A stretch of 64,000 nt of DNA from Marsupella aquatica. Its lineage: Eukaryota > Marchantiophyta. The position numbers were made by a program, and so were the translations under genes. Location: the NCBI GenBank assembly GCA_973895155.1, contig OZ316893.1:18972001-19036000 (forward strand). Reading direction: 5' to 3'. Below, piece by piece: positions 1 to 9,931 of this stretch (its first letter is position 1; every line of letters starts with the position of its first letter). Under the pieces are notes generated by a model that saw only the letters and a list, made by a program, of their open reading frames with translations, was not told the origin of the DNA and searched no databases.

Positions 1-1
1 G

Positions 2-616
2 AACCCTCATCTTAGTAAGGACCGGCTGACCCGAGTGAAGCAGAGTATATACTTCAATAACTTGGTGGATAAACCCACATTTCGTGAAGGAGTTGCAACT
101 ATGTTCATGATAGTCGGCAGTGATTGTGGGGTATTCTTTTTGGATGAAACAGAAGAGGTCAGAACTACTCGAAACACAGAGGCCAATTCTAGAGCACAGA
201 AAGGGAAGGGTCAAGGGGGAAAAAGGAAACAATCGGTGCAAAATCCAAGGAGGCCAAGAGGTGAAGCAGTACCTGCATCTTCTGCTCCTGGTCCAAAATA
301 TGGGTGGTGGATTGGTAGAGTACAGAGCATACATCGAAAGTATGGTGGCACCATTGCCAGATCAAGAGAAGCACTAGATCTGCTAGATAGGCCTGGTTCT
401 GAAGCAGGGTGTCAAGTTGTCTTCAATTGGTTTACTCCTATTGGCACTCGTAGGCATAAATTTGCCTACAATATATGTGATCCTCAGACCATCGACTTGG
501 ACTGTGTCATATCAACAGTCAATTTCACAGTTGATCCATTGTATCCTTCAGTTTTTGAGTTACATCCAGATGATGTACTTGCGCTCGACAATTTTGTAAG
601 GAACAACATTGTGTAA
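2..616 (+). CDS. C-terminal part of an unrecognised protein, cut by window edge
   Basis: The frame is open from base 2, so the 5' end lies outside the window; the in-frame GTG at 35 is not a convincing start. The visible part is about 204 residues: an N-terminal stretch, a basic Lys/Arg/Gly-rich linker (about residues 55-85 counted from base 35), then a compact C-terminal block rich in Trp, Tyr and Phe (WWIGRVQ, VVFNWFTPIG, STVNFTVDP) ending at a TAA. I do not recognise the family. The setting, surrounded by retroelements, suggests a transposon-associated or captured gene rather than a host gene. It has no stops over 600 bases, so it is probably a genuine exon. Another ORF of the same style lies at 905-1318. 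Confidence 0.5.
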   Translation, partial: NPHLSKDRLTRVKQSIYFNNLVDKPTFREGVATMFMIVGSDCGVFFLDETEEVRTTRNTEANSRAQKGKGQGGKRKQSVQNPRRPRGEAVPASSAPGPKYGWWIGRVQSIHRKYGGTIARSREALDLLDRPGSEAGCQVVFNWFTPIGTRRHKFAYNICDPQTIDLDCVISTVNFTVDPLYPSVFELHPDDVLALDNFVRNNIV

Positions 617-904
617 TCAGGTGGAGTTTCCCAAGGTACATCCCTACCCTAGACTTCCATCTCATAGTGGGAAAAACATTGTTTGGTTATAGGGAAGGCA
701 GTAAGGAAGGGTATATAATCTATTCATTTCATCTGCAATTCATTGGTAAACCTGCCTACCTACAATGTGACTTCTTGCACTCTTCAATATAGTATTATCA
801 TCTCAATTCTCTGATTTGCTAAGTTCATATTGCTGATATAATATGGTTTGGTCCATTGTGGATTAGGTTATTGACATCAGCTTGGGGTATATTACAATCA
901 AAAA

Positions 905-1318
905 ATGGTGTTAGTTACTGGAGTCAAGAAGAAGTGCATACGTGATCTTGGAAGCCCTGCAGTACCAAGAGGCAGAGTGAGAAAAGGAATTTGGAGATCT
1001 GCAAAGAGTAAACCTGTAGGGGATGAAGCCAAAGTGATTGAAGTTCCTGCAAAGAGGAAACTTGTAGGGGATGAAGCCAAAGTGATTGAAGTTCATTGTG
1101 ATGATGAGTCTGTATTTGATACAGGCTTAGAAGCTTGTGATGTTGTGGTTCCTATTCTAGAGTCAAGTGTGAAGGGGCTATGTAGGATAGTTAGGATTGA
1201 AAGATCTAAGCATGTGTGTGCTGTTGTGCCGGCACACTTCTACAATCAAATTTTTTGGCCTACAGAATTGCATGTAAAGCTTTGCTTAACAGAGCATCCT
1301 AATGGCGATGGAGGCTAG
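905..1318 (+). CDS. hypothetical protein with an internal 16-residue tandem duplication
   Basis: An ATG-started open frame of 137 residues ends in TAG at 1316. The first half is basic (Lys/Arg-rich) and contains a 16-residue direct duplication around GDEAKVIEV. The second half has hydrophobic blocks (ACDVVVPILE, CAVVPAHFYNQIFWPTEL). I recognise no domain. It lies about 290 bases downstream of the partial ORF that ends at 616 and in the same direction, so the two may be exons of one gene. The intervening bases show no gene of their own. It could also be a chance ORF, but the in-frame duplication argues for coding. Confidence 0.35.
   Translation: MVLVTGVKKKCIRDLGSPAVPRGRVRKGIWRSAKSKPVGDEAKVIEVPAKRKLVGDEAKVIEVHCDDESVFDTGLEACDVVVPILESSVKGLCRIVRIERSKHVCAVVPAHFYNQIFWPTELHVKLCLTEHPNGDGG
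1001..1093 (+). repeat. 48-bp tandem duplication inside an ORF
   Basis: A 48-bp unit starting at 1001 is repeated from 1049 with few mismatches; the second copy is incomplete. Because 48 is a multiple of three, the reading frame is kept and 16 residues are duplicated. Confidence 0.8.
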
Positions 1319-1556
1319 ATGTAGTAAATCTAAACAAGGTTGTGATTTAGCAGCCCGGCAATATTTACTTGTAGTTATTAATAGCATGTTCTCTTTCATA
1401 CAATTCTAGAAAGTACATCAGTGAATTCTCTATACCAAAGAGACTTTGATAATAAAAGTATACAAGTATTTTCATCATAGTTAGCTTTGGGTGTTTTTCT
1501 TGTATTTTGAATGAATTTTTTTTATAACGGAGCAACGTGAATTAAATTATCTCAAT

Positions 1557-1738
1557 TTATTCTTTTATAATAACTAAAGGATATAAACAAAGGCCAAAAC
1601 TCGGATTTTTAGAAGTAACAAGAGAAATATAAATTATCAAAAAAATATTAAGAAGGGGTACCAAGAGGAGGGCCAATCGTAGGGGGTCTGGATATTTTAC
1701 TAGGACTGAGGGCCCAGGGTGATAACCACGAATGGCAT
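1557..1738 (-). repeat. element terminus motif shared with 44900-45052
   Basis: Read on the minus strand, the block begins ACCCTGGGCCC, continues with AGTAAAATATC, ACCCCCT and GTACCCCTT, and runs into an AT-rich tract. The same order of motifs is found on the minus strand at 44900-45052, where it abuts copia integrase. Here it abuts the methyltransferase-like coding sequence and cuts it off. It therefore looks like the end of a mobile element family. No element class can be assigned from this window. Confidence 0.5.
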
Positions 1739-2411
1739 CCACTGGCAACAACTGTGGGTAACGTTCGACCAACAATGCCACATGACGTAATGAGACTCTA
1801 CGTGCTATCTCATTAGTCTCCACATACAAATAACAGCGCACAGGAATGTTGGCTTGAAGAACGGCAGCCAATCCAGTGCTAATTCCACCAAATAAATCCA
1901 ACAAACAAATGCCCTCATGTGGATATTGCCATGCAATAGGAGTAGTATTCAGTGGTGAAAGAGTCACTGGTCCATTTGCAATTGATTGCTCTGCTCCTGA
2001 TTGCGGTGTAAAAGCATGACACCATGCATCATGTATCAATCGGGCCGCACTTTGTGGCAAGGCCTGTCCAGTACCCCATACTGGTGTCACAACACTATCA
2101 ATGGGCAATCCATGCATCAAGTGTTCCTCATGTGTCTCCTCCACCATAGGAACATCTGCTGCATGTGCGTTACCCTCAATCAAATCATCAGCTCCAGTAA
2201 TCAAACTATTGAATGCTGCCAAAGATAATGGTGCAGATTTGGGGCCTCCAACAGGTCCACTAAATTGCACTGGCAATTGGCTCAATCGAGCATCTCCAGA
2301 TTGCCAATCGGGTCGATACGACACTGATTCATTCCAAAAATCAAGAACAAATCCCATAGGATAGAGAATTGTACATCCCACCAAGACATCATATGACTGA
2401 GCCTTAGTCAA
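1736..2411 (-). pseudogene. retrotransposon protease C-terminus joined to truncated cytosine-5 DNA methyltransferase-like domain
   Basis: The first 50 residues (YDVLVGCTILYPMGFVLDFW) are the end of a retroelement aspartic protease. A linker follows. From about residue 167 comes a block like methyltransferase motif I of the Dnmt3/DRM class, LLDLFGGISTGL, and then YLYVETNEIARRV, matching the motif II region with its acidic residue. In functional enzymes motif I binds S-adenosylmethionine and a later Pro-Cys motif carries the catalytic cysteine. That part is missing, because the sequence changes to an unrelated element terminus near 1736. Retrotransposons that carry cytosine methyltransferases are known from some algae and dinoflagellates. 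A stop separates this frame from the upstream protease frame. This copy cannot be catalytic. Confidence 0.65.
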
Positions 2412-2423
2412 AATAGCTCAACC

Positions 2424-3482
2424 CTAGATCCGTGAGTTATCCTTTGAATGATCCTCTTGAATCCTAAGTTCAAGTGCTCGTTGAGTGATATGCTGTGTGG
2501 GTGTAGGTCCTCCCAATGAAGTCTGAATGGGAAAGGGACACTCCTCCAAATCATCAGGACGCAATCCCAATCCTCTTATCGCAGACTTACCCAACATCAA
2601 GGGCTGAGCACCAGTATCCAGTAACACTCTCTCTGGCTGGTATATTGCTCCAAAAGGCCCAACTAATCGGAAGATACCACTCCAATTATCCAATGATATG
2701 ACGCTAGGTTTAAACCTAGTCCTCTCATAAGCAGGGCGCGCTGGTAAATCTATCAACCTTGCCGTTGTTGCATACCATGTTTCATTACTGGCAATAGGTG
2801 GATTCAACTCCACTACTTCAAAATTGGGCGTTGCTTCTGCACGCAAAGCAACAGCTGGAGTGTCCTCGCATAATGTGGCCGCCAATCTGAACACCTCTGC
2901 TGGACTAACTCCCAATGTCAACATATCCGTAGCTAAAAATAATGGCGTGCGCACTATAGTAGTGGCCGCCCCCAATAGGGTACTTGTCATCCCTATCACA
3001 ACATCACTTGAATCCGCCAACTTACCCCCACCTGGTTTAGTCCGAACCGGATTCATAGAGGTAGTTTGAACTGCCTCTAACAATGTAAATGATTGGGGAA
3101 GCTTCGTTTGACGACGAAGATCCCCTCTCTGTGGATCCAATTCTACCACTGCTCCTCGTGGCTCAAGGGCTTTTGCTGCTCCTCAAGTTAAAGCTGCTGA
3201 TGCATCAACATGCGCAGTGCCACACATAAATCCCATGGTGGCAAGATCTCCATCAGCTCCATAAGAGATTGAAGCTCGATAGGATGTAGAAGCTCCATCA
3301 CTAGCAGTAGGTCTAACTTGAGAACTAGCCATTGCAGCTAGTTGTTGCTCCAATTGAGCAATCTTTGGATCTGTGGTAACGGTAGGAGCAACATTACCTC
3401 CCTGTCTTCCTGCATGTGGCATGCCTCGACCATGTCCACCACCTCTACCTCCTCTTCCCTGATCATACGCACGTGGTCCTCC
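2424..3482 (-). pseudogene. Ty3-type polyprotein, linker and aspartic protease
   Basis: This continues the polyprotein between gag (upstream, higher coordinates) and the methyltransferase-like part. The ORF at 2424-3149 contains LLDTGAQPLMLGKSAIRGLG at about residues 176-195; Asp-Thr-Gly is the active-site triad of retroviral-type aspartic proteases, which cut Gag-Pol. The frame at 3183-3422 holds an Ala/Gln-rich linker with a short coiled-coil-like stretch (QLEQQLAAMA). In-frame TGA codons near 3183 and 3484 interrupt it; both look like decayed CGA (arginine) codons, as expected for an old methylated element. Function is lost in this copy. Confidence 0.65.
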
Positions 3483-3485
3483 CCG

Positions 3486-4715
3486 TCATAGTTCAGGATG
3501 AAGTACAAAACACCTATCTTTGGTGTGTCCAGCAACTCCACAATGATCACACTGTCGTTGATTAGGTGTAGATGCCCCTCCTTGCCCCCTAGTATCCGGG
3601 CAATATCTTTGTGCATGATCCCCACCATAAGTCCAACATCCTGATTGTTGTCCAGCATAAGAAGGCACAGGTCTCTGACTAGTAGATTCCCGTGTTGTAG
3701 GCTTCTCTCTCTGGCTCTTACGTGCAATAGGTTGCGGTGTGGGCGTCGATGCAACCTTTGGTGCTTCCTTGGCAAATCCGGAAGTCACCACCTTCTCATT
3801 CACCATATTGAGCTCAATGTGCTCAGCAAGTGCAAAAACTATAGCCAATGTGGGATCTGAATCCCTCAATAGAGTGGCATCTCTCACTCTACGACGCAAC
3901 TCCCTATCCAGAATTGCATACCAAAATTGGACCGCTTGGGCCTCTGTCACTCCTTGTGTGACCGTAATCAACCTTCGCATACGAGTGTATGCCTCACGTA
4001 GGCTCTCTCCAGTCTTGCGTTGGAACTCCTGAAGACCCTTCAACTTATCGGTTCTCACACCCTGGTAGTTCTGCTTCAATACTTCAAAGAACTTCATCAT
4101 AGGGTTAAATGTTGGTGCAGCTCCACTTCCAGCCACAATCACACCGGTAGGAGTAGCGGTGGATGCTAATGGAGTGCCACTCTGGCTAGTGCTGCTAGAA
4201 GAAGCCGTAGCTATAGCAATGGGTTGGGCAACCGCACTTGTGCCATAAGTGATGGACACATAGTTTGGTGACCAATGCTGTCTCCATGCCTCAATATCCA
4301 CTAAATGAGCCTTTCGAAACTCATGGTAGTCATCCATGGGTGGCCCCTCCAAATGCTGAAACAACCCTTTCCAAGCCATGAAAGGTGTGAACAATGTGGC
4401 ATTACACATTGTATGCATATCACACCACGTATCAAACTCTTGGATGAAATCATCCAAATCAATCGTGCCGACTGCACCAGAGTATCTCTTCAGCCCTTTC
4501 GTGACCCCATACATCTCCTCCATATCCCACAACAATGGAATAGTCACTTGATGTCGAGGAGAAGTGGCTACTAAGTCCTCGTCAGAATCACTATCTGAAA
4601 CCCCACTTGTGACCACTAACAATGTCGTCGGCCGTAATTGCACTCCACTCCAAGTGAAACCAGCCCGTCGTCCCTCGGGTAGCCCCGTATCAGCAGAGGA
4701 CTCTGTGATGACCAA
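3486..4715 (-). CDS. gag: Ty3-type retrotransposon Gag
   Basis: A 409-residue ORF. Acidic N-terminus, then a capsid-like core (FDTWCDMHTMCNATLFTPFM, LKGLQEFQRKTGESLREAYT, RMRRLITVTQGVTEAQAVQFW) matching retrotransposon gag, and a basic C-terminus with two zinc-knuckle positions: CWTYGGDHAQRYC (second cysteine replaced by tyrosine) and a complete CDHCGVAGHTKDRC. Gag forms the cytoplasmic virus-like particle and binds element RNA. It is followed by protease and a methyltransferase-like domain, and preceded by an array of 15-bp palindromes (4767-5158) in the leader. The lost cysteine and the stop directly after the knuckle show decay. Confidence 0.75.
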   Translation of the reverse strand: MVITESSADTGLPEGRRAGFTWSGVQLRPTTLLVVTSGVSDSDSDEDLVATSPRHQVTIPLLWDMEEMYGVTKGLKRYSGAVGTIDLDDFIQEFDTWCDMHTMCNATLFTPFMAWKGLFQHLEGPPMDDYHEFRKAHLVDIEAWRQHWSPNYVSITYGTSAVAQPIAIATASSSSTSQSGTPLASTATPTGVIVAGSGAAPTFNPMMKFFEVLKQNYQGVRTDKLKGLQEFQRKTGESLREAYTRMRRLITVTQGVTEAQAVQFWYAILDRELRRRVRDATLLRDSDPTLAIVFALAEHIELNMVNEKVVTSGFAKEAPKVASTPTPQPIARKSQREKPTTRESTSQRPVPSYAGQQSGCWTYGGDHAQRYCPDTRGQGGASTPNQRQCDHCGVAGHTKDRCFVLHPEL

Positions 4716-4766
4716 TTTTCCCTAAATGGTCACCATCAACTCACCACTATCAATAATCAACCAATT

Positions 4767-5158
4767 GGCGAAATGGTGTTCCGCGGATATTCATCACTCA
4801 ATCGCGGAACGGTGTTCCGTAATGCACCACCACCAATCTCCAAGACAATTGACGGAACGGTGTTCCGTAAATTGCTTAGTTGCGGGACAGTGTTCCGCAA
4901 CCCTCCATCACCAATAGCCAAGCTATTTGGCGGAACAGTGTTCCGTGAGTTGCCTAGTTGCGGGACAGTGTTCCGCAACCAACCCTTCTTCATAACGTAG
5001 ACGAGACGTGTGCTGGGGCATATCAATCTTCAATATGCATCCACGACGGAACAATGTTCCGTGGAAGACCAATCTTCCCAAAATTACCACAATGGAACGG
5101 TGTTCCGCAATCGATCAATCTCCAATATGCCCCCTCAACGGAATAGTGTTCCGTGAAA
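4767..5158. repeat. nine spaced copies of the palindrome CGGAACAnTGTTCCG
   Basis: Near-identical 15-17 bp palindromes occur at about 4767, 4804, 4852, 4883, 4929, 4960, 5044, 5092 and 5137. The best copies read CGGAACAGTGTTCCG or CGGAACAATGTTCCG, two 7-bp arms around one base. Spacing is 30-85 bp and the intervening sequence is only loosely similar (CACCAATCTCC-like). The array lies 50-440 bp upstream of the gag start, in what should be the LTR or leader of the methyltransferase-bearing Ty3 element. It looks like a multi-site protein-binding array or a set of short RNA hairpins. Confidence 0.8.
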
Positions 5159-6106
5159 GACCTTCACAATCCTGTTGCTGCAAAAACCCCACCGCAACTC
5201 CCGAACAAAGCACTGTTCACTAACTTTGTCATTTTCCTTGTGCCATAGGTTGCCGCCGCACCTCGCCTCTCCGCGGTGCGCTACGTCGCCGCAGGCAATG
5301 CAATTCGCCAACATTCAACATCGCTTTCTTCAAAGGAATGCACTGTCCGTCAACATCAAACTTGATGAATCTCAATTCCGCAACATACAACTTCAACGAT
5401 CAACTCCCGATTGGGACCATCCCCGAACCAGAATCACAAACAATCACAAGTCTGACCGACTTGCCTTCACAAAACCGCAGCGAATACTCTCAACAATCCG
5501 CGCACAATAGTCGACAATAGCTTCCGATCATCGACCGCACACTTTGTCTTCCAAAATGCTGCAATGTCGATCGATGTGAACCGCAACTCCAAACGCGCAC
5601 TCAACAACTCAAAGCTCCACATTCACTAGAGCTTTCTCAACACCAACTTGTAACAGATCGAGATACCAGCGATCCGTTCAACACCAAAACCCGATCCGAG
5701 ATACCACGAATCGTCAACAACAACACCACAACAAAATTGAACTTCTATTTGCACAATCCGTACATCAGAATTCGAAGCTGATCTTTCAATGTAATCTTCT
5801 TCAATAGTGCAAATCGAACAATGATCGGTGCTAATCCAACAATGATCCCATCCGACGCGATCACACATGTATGTCAAGCCCAACGCACCTTGTGCTTCAA
5901 GGAATCCACGTTACATGCACACAACCTGGTCAGCCATACCATAGCCACCAAGCTCATGCTCAAAGGCTCAACATTTAAAGATGAGGCCTTTGAGCCAACA
6001 CAAGGGGATAACTATCCCTCACACCAACTCAAACTAAACACAGTGCTCATATAGCACACATACAAAACCTCTATACCTAGCTAGTACAATATACTTTACT
6101 ACCACT
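5159..6106 (-). other. probable leader and LTR of the methyltransferase-bearing Ty3 element
   Basis: No convincing ORF is present. On the minus strand the segment lies upstream of gag and ends where the next Ty3 gag begins (about 6107), so it should contain the 5' LTR and leader. A minus-strand TATA-like TATATGAG lies near 6050. I could not identify a clean LTR end or primer-binding site, so the LTR boundaries stay open. Confidence 0.35.
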
Positions 6107-6866
6107 CTAAATGGTGTGACATGGCTCGGTGCATTCCCTGGCAAAGTGGCTCGGCTTCTCACAGTTGTAACAGACCGGGGATCGCCAAATCCCAGGTTTA
6201 GGAGGGATGCTCGGGTTACTGATAACCTGGACATTCCTACCATTGTTTGGGTAAGGGTAGGTCGTTCTACCCATCATGGCAATCTGGTATACAAAATCCA
6301 TGGAGTCTTTGAAGAAGTACTCGGTGGACTCTGGTTTTGGTTCCGGGCTATCAGCATCCTCCAATTCCACCTGATGGACCCTATTCTTCCATCGCGGGCA
6401 TTCTTGCACCATGTGCCCGGATTGGAAACACTTGGAGCACTATGCGTGTGCTCGGGTCACAGAAGGTTTCTTTTTCTCCACGGGCTTGTTCGCAAGGTGT
6501 ATCGATAGTGCTTTGAGATGATCCGTAATTTCATTGAGCTTGTCTGCTTCAGCGGCCTTCGGATCGGGGATCGCTCGTCGAACACGAGGCTTGACCTTCT
6601 CTTCCTTCTTAGCATGGCATTTCTTCTTCTTGCTCCGGCCTTCACTCTCTGAATCACTTCCCAAAGAATTGGAAGTAAATGACCCCTTGGTCCAAGCTGA
6701 ATCCAAACTGGATTCTGCGTCGGAACTAGACGAGGTCGACTGGTGCTTTTTCTTCTTCTTGCGAGTGGTGGACCTCGCCACCCAACGCCCTCACCAATCC
6801 TAGCACTAGCGCCTAAGTGCCCTTGGTGCCCAAACGCCTCCACGGAATACCTCGAGCAAGCATCCA
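6107..6866 (-). pseudogene. gag: Ty3-type Gag, C-terminal part with two zinc knuckles
   Basis: Two overlapping frames (6440-6867 and 6107-6412) form the end of a second Gag. The upstream part is Lys/Arg- and Ser-rich (RKKKKKHQSTSSSSDAESSL). Across the frame junction lies a first knuckle beginning CSKCFQSGHMVQEC, followed by a second, CYNCEKPSHFAREC. After this the element is cut by the leader/LTR of the methyltransferase-bearing element. The N-terminal and middle parts of the same gag lie at 9932-10426 and 8097-8752, separated by insertions. The frame change and truncation mean it is dead. Confidence 0.65.
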
Positions 6867-8270
6867 AGTGCCTGTAGCACCACCTGCGGCCACTCCCATA
6901 TGAAGCCGCACTTGCTCACCTACATGACCGCTGCTCAACGGTCCTCATTGTCTGCACAAAAAACCAAGCACCTCGGTAAGTAACCCCTCCGGATCTAGAA
7001 CTCGCCCAGTCTAGCATCCTAGCTCAAGCTCAACAGACGTTGGTAAATAGGTCAGTGATAGGTCCTCCCGATGCCATAAGCTGAAACCAGAACCCATGCC
7101 CACTGTCCGTCCAGGACAACTCCTTCGTTGGGCGGGTAATCCAATTTCAGGGTAATCCAATTTCAGGGACTCCCCCTCGTACCTATCCATCACCAACTGA
7201 CCGCCCTGACCTTAGGACATGCTCATGGCCCAAATAGCGTAGCTTGTCCTAAAGCTTGTCTCAACACGCCGGGACCGGAACGGCCCCGACTCTAACAACG
7301 CCTCCCGGTTTGCCCCACTGATGGTCTAGGGACCGAGTGCCCTTGGGACTCAGCCTCCATACCTACTTGGCCTTGCCTCCCCAACGCAAGCTCCCTTGGG
7401 AGGTTGAACGTGGCTTGGCTGTTGTTCGGCAGGATTTGGCAAGCGGGCGATCTAACACCCGCAAACCACAAGAACCCATGGCACCCCCGGACCCATCTGA
7501 GCTCAAGAGGGCGTAGCCCTCCTCAAGAGATTTCCAACGCACCCAAGAAGTCCTCCAACGGACTTCTCGTTGGAAAGATATCGCCATTTCCGTTTGGCGA
7601 TTTCCCTTAGTGTCGGGACCGCCGCGGCTCATGACTTCGGCTCGGCCTTAGCCCCCAAGGAGACACCACTCCCTTCATATATGCTTCTGGAGACCTGCCA
7701 CCCCCGGACCAGCTTTGGTCCCTAAACATTTGGCCCCCAACCCGGATCGCATCGCGCATAATGGGCGCGCCACCAACTGGCAACGCCCATAACTTTCTTG
7801 ATAGGCATCCGCAAGCGGAGTGCCTTAGCCCGTTGTGACCGGCCCGACCCGGTGCTCATGCCTAGGCCCTCAGGTCTGATTTCTGCTCAAGGCCCCCAAC
7901 CGGCCCAACCCGGATCGGGCCACAACTTGCACCCCAAGCGTCCGTTCCCAATGGCGTCAACTCCATTGGCCTTGGGCCCAAGAGGAGCTCACTCCCAAGC
8001 CCTCAGAACTCAAAGTCCATCCGAAGGTCCGGACGGCCATCCTTGAGCCCGGCCCATTTCCCCTTGACCCGACCAGCCATAGGCTAGTCCAAGTCCTTAG
8101 TGTGTGTTCCCAGCTTGGCCCATTGCCTCACCAGTGTTACGTCTCATTGCCCACAAGTCTCCCCATGCTAAGTCCTCCCCGGATGGCCTATCTGGGCCTG
8201 GACCATAAGGGAGCTCGGCGTCGGAGTCAGCGACGCCGGAGCTAAGTGTTAAGGTAGTCGAGTTCCGCGA
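6764..8270 (-). repeat. 1.5-kb repeat, copy 1 (inverted relative to 19510-20989)
   Basis: This 1507-bp block matches 19510-20989 in opposite orientation. Conceptual translations of the same frame in both copies are nearly identical over 89 residues (shared WEVRWRTSWVRWK-like and PLAKSCRT blocks). Both begin (minus strand here) TCGCGGAAC and end GTCCACCACT. It sits between two parts of one gag, so it looks inserted there. It is GC-rich and has no coherent long ORF. LTR, non-autonomous element or gag-plus-UTR segment are all possible. Confidence 0.75.
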
Positions 8271-8752
8271 CTTTGCGCTTCTTCTTTTTGTCCTCGTTTG
8301 AACAGAGTCTGTATCACTAAAAGTTTGATACTTGCTCTTCTTGCGTCGTGTCCGTTGACTTCGCCGAGAGTTATAAGTGGACTCCCGGTAGGTTTTGGTG
8401 CACGCTATGGCCGCTTGCATTGAAATTGGGTTATTCTGGCGCACCCAAAATTGCATATTTGTGGGCAAACCATGGAGGAACCACGTAAGCTGGACCGCAT
8501 CACCTGGCCTGGGCCGGATCTTGGCGGCAAGTTTCTGAAACTTCTGAATGAACTTTTGCAAGGATTCCTTCTTTCCCATGCGAAGCTGGCCGATCTTTAA
8601 TAAAGAGCGCTACTCTGATCCAATGGCATGAAACTCTTGCAGCAATGCAGCTTGGAATTGTGCCCATGTAGTCCTGGATGGCAGCGAGTTGTACCATGGA
8701 CGAGCTTCTCACCGCATCACACCGGGGAGGACGGTTAGCTTAATGGCGTTGT
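8097..8752 (-). pseudogene. gag: Ty3-type Gag, middle part
   Basis: Minus-strand frames give a classical Ty3 capsid sequence: a WYNSLPSRTTWAQFQ-like region around 8650-8706 (in another frame), then GKKESLQKFIQKFQKLAAKI and DAVQLTWFLHGLP, followed by basic sequence. One frameshift lies near 8590. The N-terminal part continues at 9932-10426 beyond a 1.25-kb insertion, and the C-terminal part continues at 6107-6866 beyond the 1.5-kb repeat. Part of the 8097-8270 reading frame already lies inside that repeat. Confidence 0.65.
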
Positions 8753-8865
8753 TGTGATAATTCAATTATTCATGATGAAATCATTACCACTAAGTATATT
8801 AGTAAGTATATAGGTTAGATTTATATTTTGTTACGGGGTAACTAAATAATTTGACTATTACGTAC

Positions 8866-9215
8866 GTGCATGCAAGGTAAACAACTATCCAAACCACAAG
8901 ATGCATGCACAAATTGTTTGGATGCATGTGCAAATTGTTTATTTGCATGCAATAGTTATTTTATGTGCATGCAAGGTGAGCAAATGTGCAAGCCACAAGG
9001 TGCATGCACAAATTGTTTTAGATGCATGCAAATTATTTTATTTGCATGTATTAGTTATTTTATGCGCATGCATTAGTTATTTTATGCGCATGCAAGGTGA
9101 GCAAATGTGCAAGCCACAAGGTGCATGCATGCACAAATTATTTTAGGTGCATGCACAAATTGTTTTAGGTGCATGCATTAGTTGTTTTACTTGCATGCAT
9201 TATTTGTTTTGATTG
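8866..9215. repeat. tandem repeat rich in GCATGCA
   Basis: About three units of 95-125 bp, each starting GCATGCAAGGT and containing GCATGCACAAATT and GCATGC.. TTAGTTATTTTA blocks. The second and third units share GTGAGCAAATGTGCAAGCC exactly. CATGCA is the core of the RY element bound by plant B3-domain factors, but here its density simply follows from tandem duplication. Confidence 0.8.
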
Positions 9216-9430
9216 CAATAGTACTAGCACACATTCCTACGTTGGATGTGTGCCACTTGGCTTTCATCCAAGCGTTTGGGCGTAATCCATGCCCTCTTGG
9301 ATTCAATATAAATAAAGTGGTGAGGGGCACTCTCTCTTCATTCTCACATTTTGATAATTTTTGCGTCGAAGCAATCCTCTTTTCTTTTCTCATCTTTCTC
9401 TTCTATTCTTTGCCTTATGTACATAGTAGT

Positions 9431-9547
9431 GGGGCATCCTTTGGCCCGGATAGCAAAGGAATGAGTGGTAGACTTATAGATAAGACCTTAGGGAACAATG
9501 TCTCTTTGGGAACTTAGGGGTGGGGCATCTTTTGGCCCGGATAGCAA
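9431..9547 (+). repeat. short direct repeat, GGGGCATC-TTTGGCCCGGATAGCAAA
   Basis: The string GGGGCATCCTTTGGCCCG with its continuation GATAGCAAA occurs at 9431, and again near 9521 with one change, about 90 bp apart. It sits in the 1.25-kb insertion and may mark a boundary between parts of that element. Confidence 0.6.
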
Positions 9548-9931
9548 AAAAACAAAAGAGTCATTATGAATCTAGGATGGAGAGATATCCCAAATCTTTC
9601 CCTTCGTAACCCATTTTTGGTTAGAGTCCATCTTTTAGACAAGCCATCCATGAGGCAGCATTTAACTTATCACTTTGGAACTCAATTTACAGCTGCTGTT
9701 ATAAGTTCTAATGAGCCAATAGTATACCCAGTAGTGTCTTACCGAGAGGAGTGGGAGTGCATTATTTTTGTCCTTTATTGAAGTCATGGATCTAAATAGA
9801 AGTCCAGATGACATTCCTATTTTATTTTCTCTTGGAGATATTAGGATTGTATGTCGTAGAAAAATTAGTTTTCGAGATGTGTTGATCTGCAAGTATGGTG
9901 AAGTAGGATTTAATAATATATTAGTTTTACC

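Noticed and set aside
4767-5158. Steroid-receptor-like response elements (GGAACA/TGTTCC half sites)
   Set aside because: Half-site spacing is one base instead of three and plants lack such receptors; retained only as an unexplained palindrome array.
7363-7632. 89-codon ORF conserved between the two 1.5-kb repeat copies as a real gene
   Set aside because: Its conservation is explained by the whole repeat being conserved; no domain, and the amino acid changes show no bias visible by eye.
8866-9215. CRISPR-like array
   Set aside because: Units are long, imperfect and contiguous with no regular unique spacers; plant transposon context.
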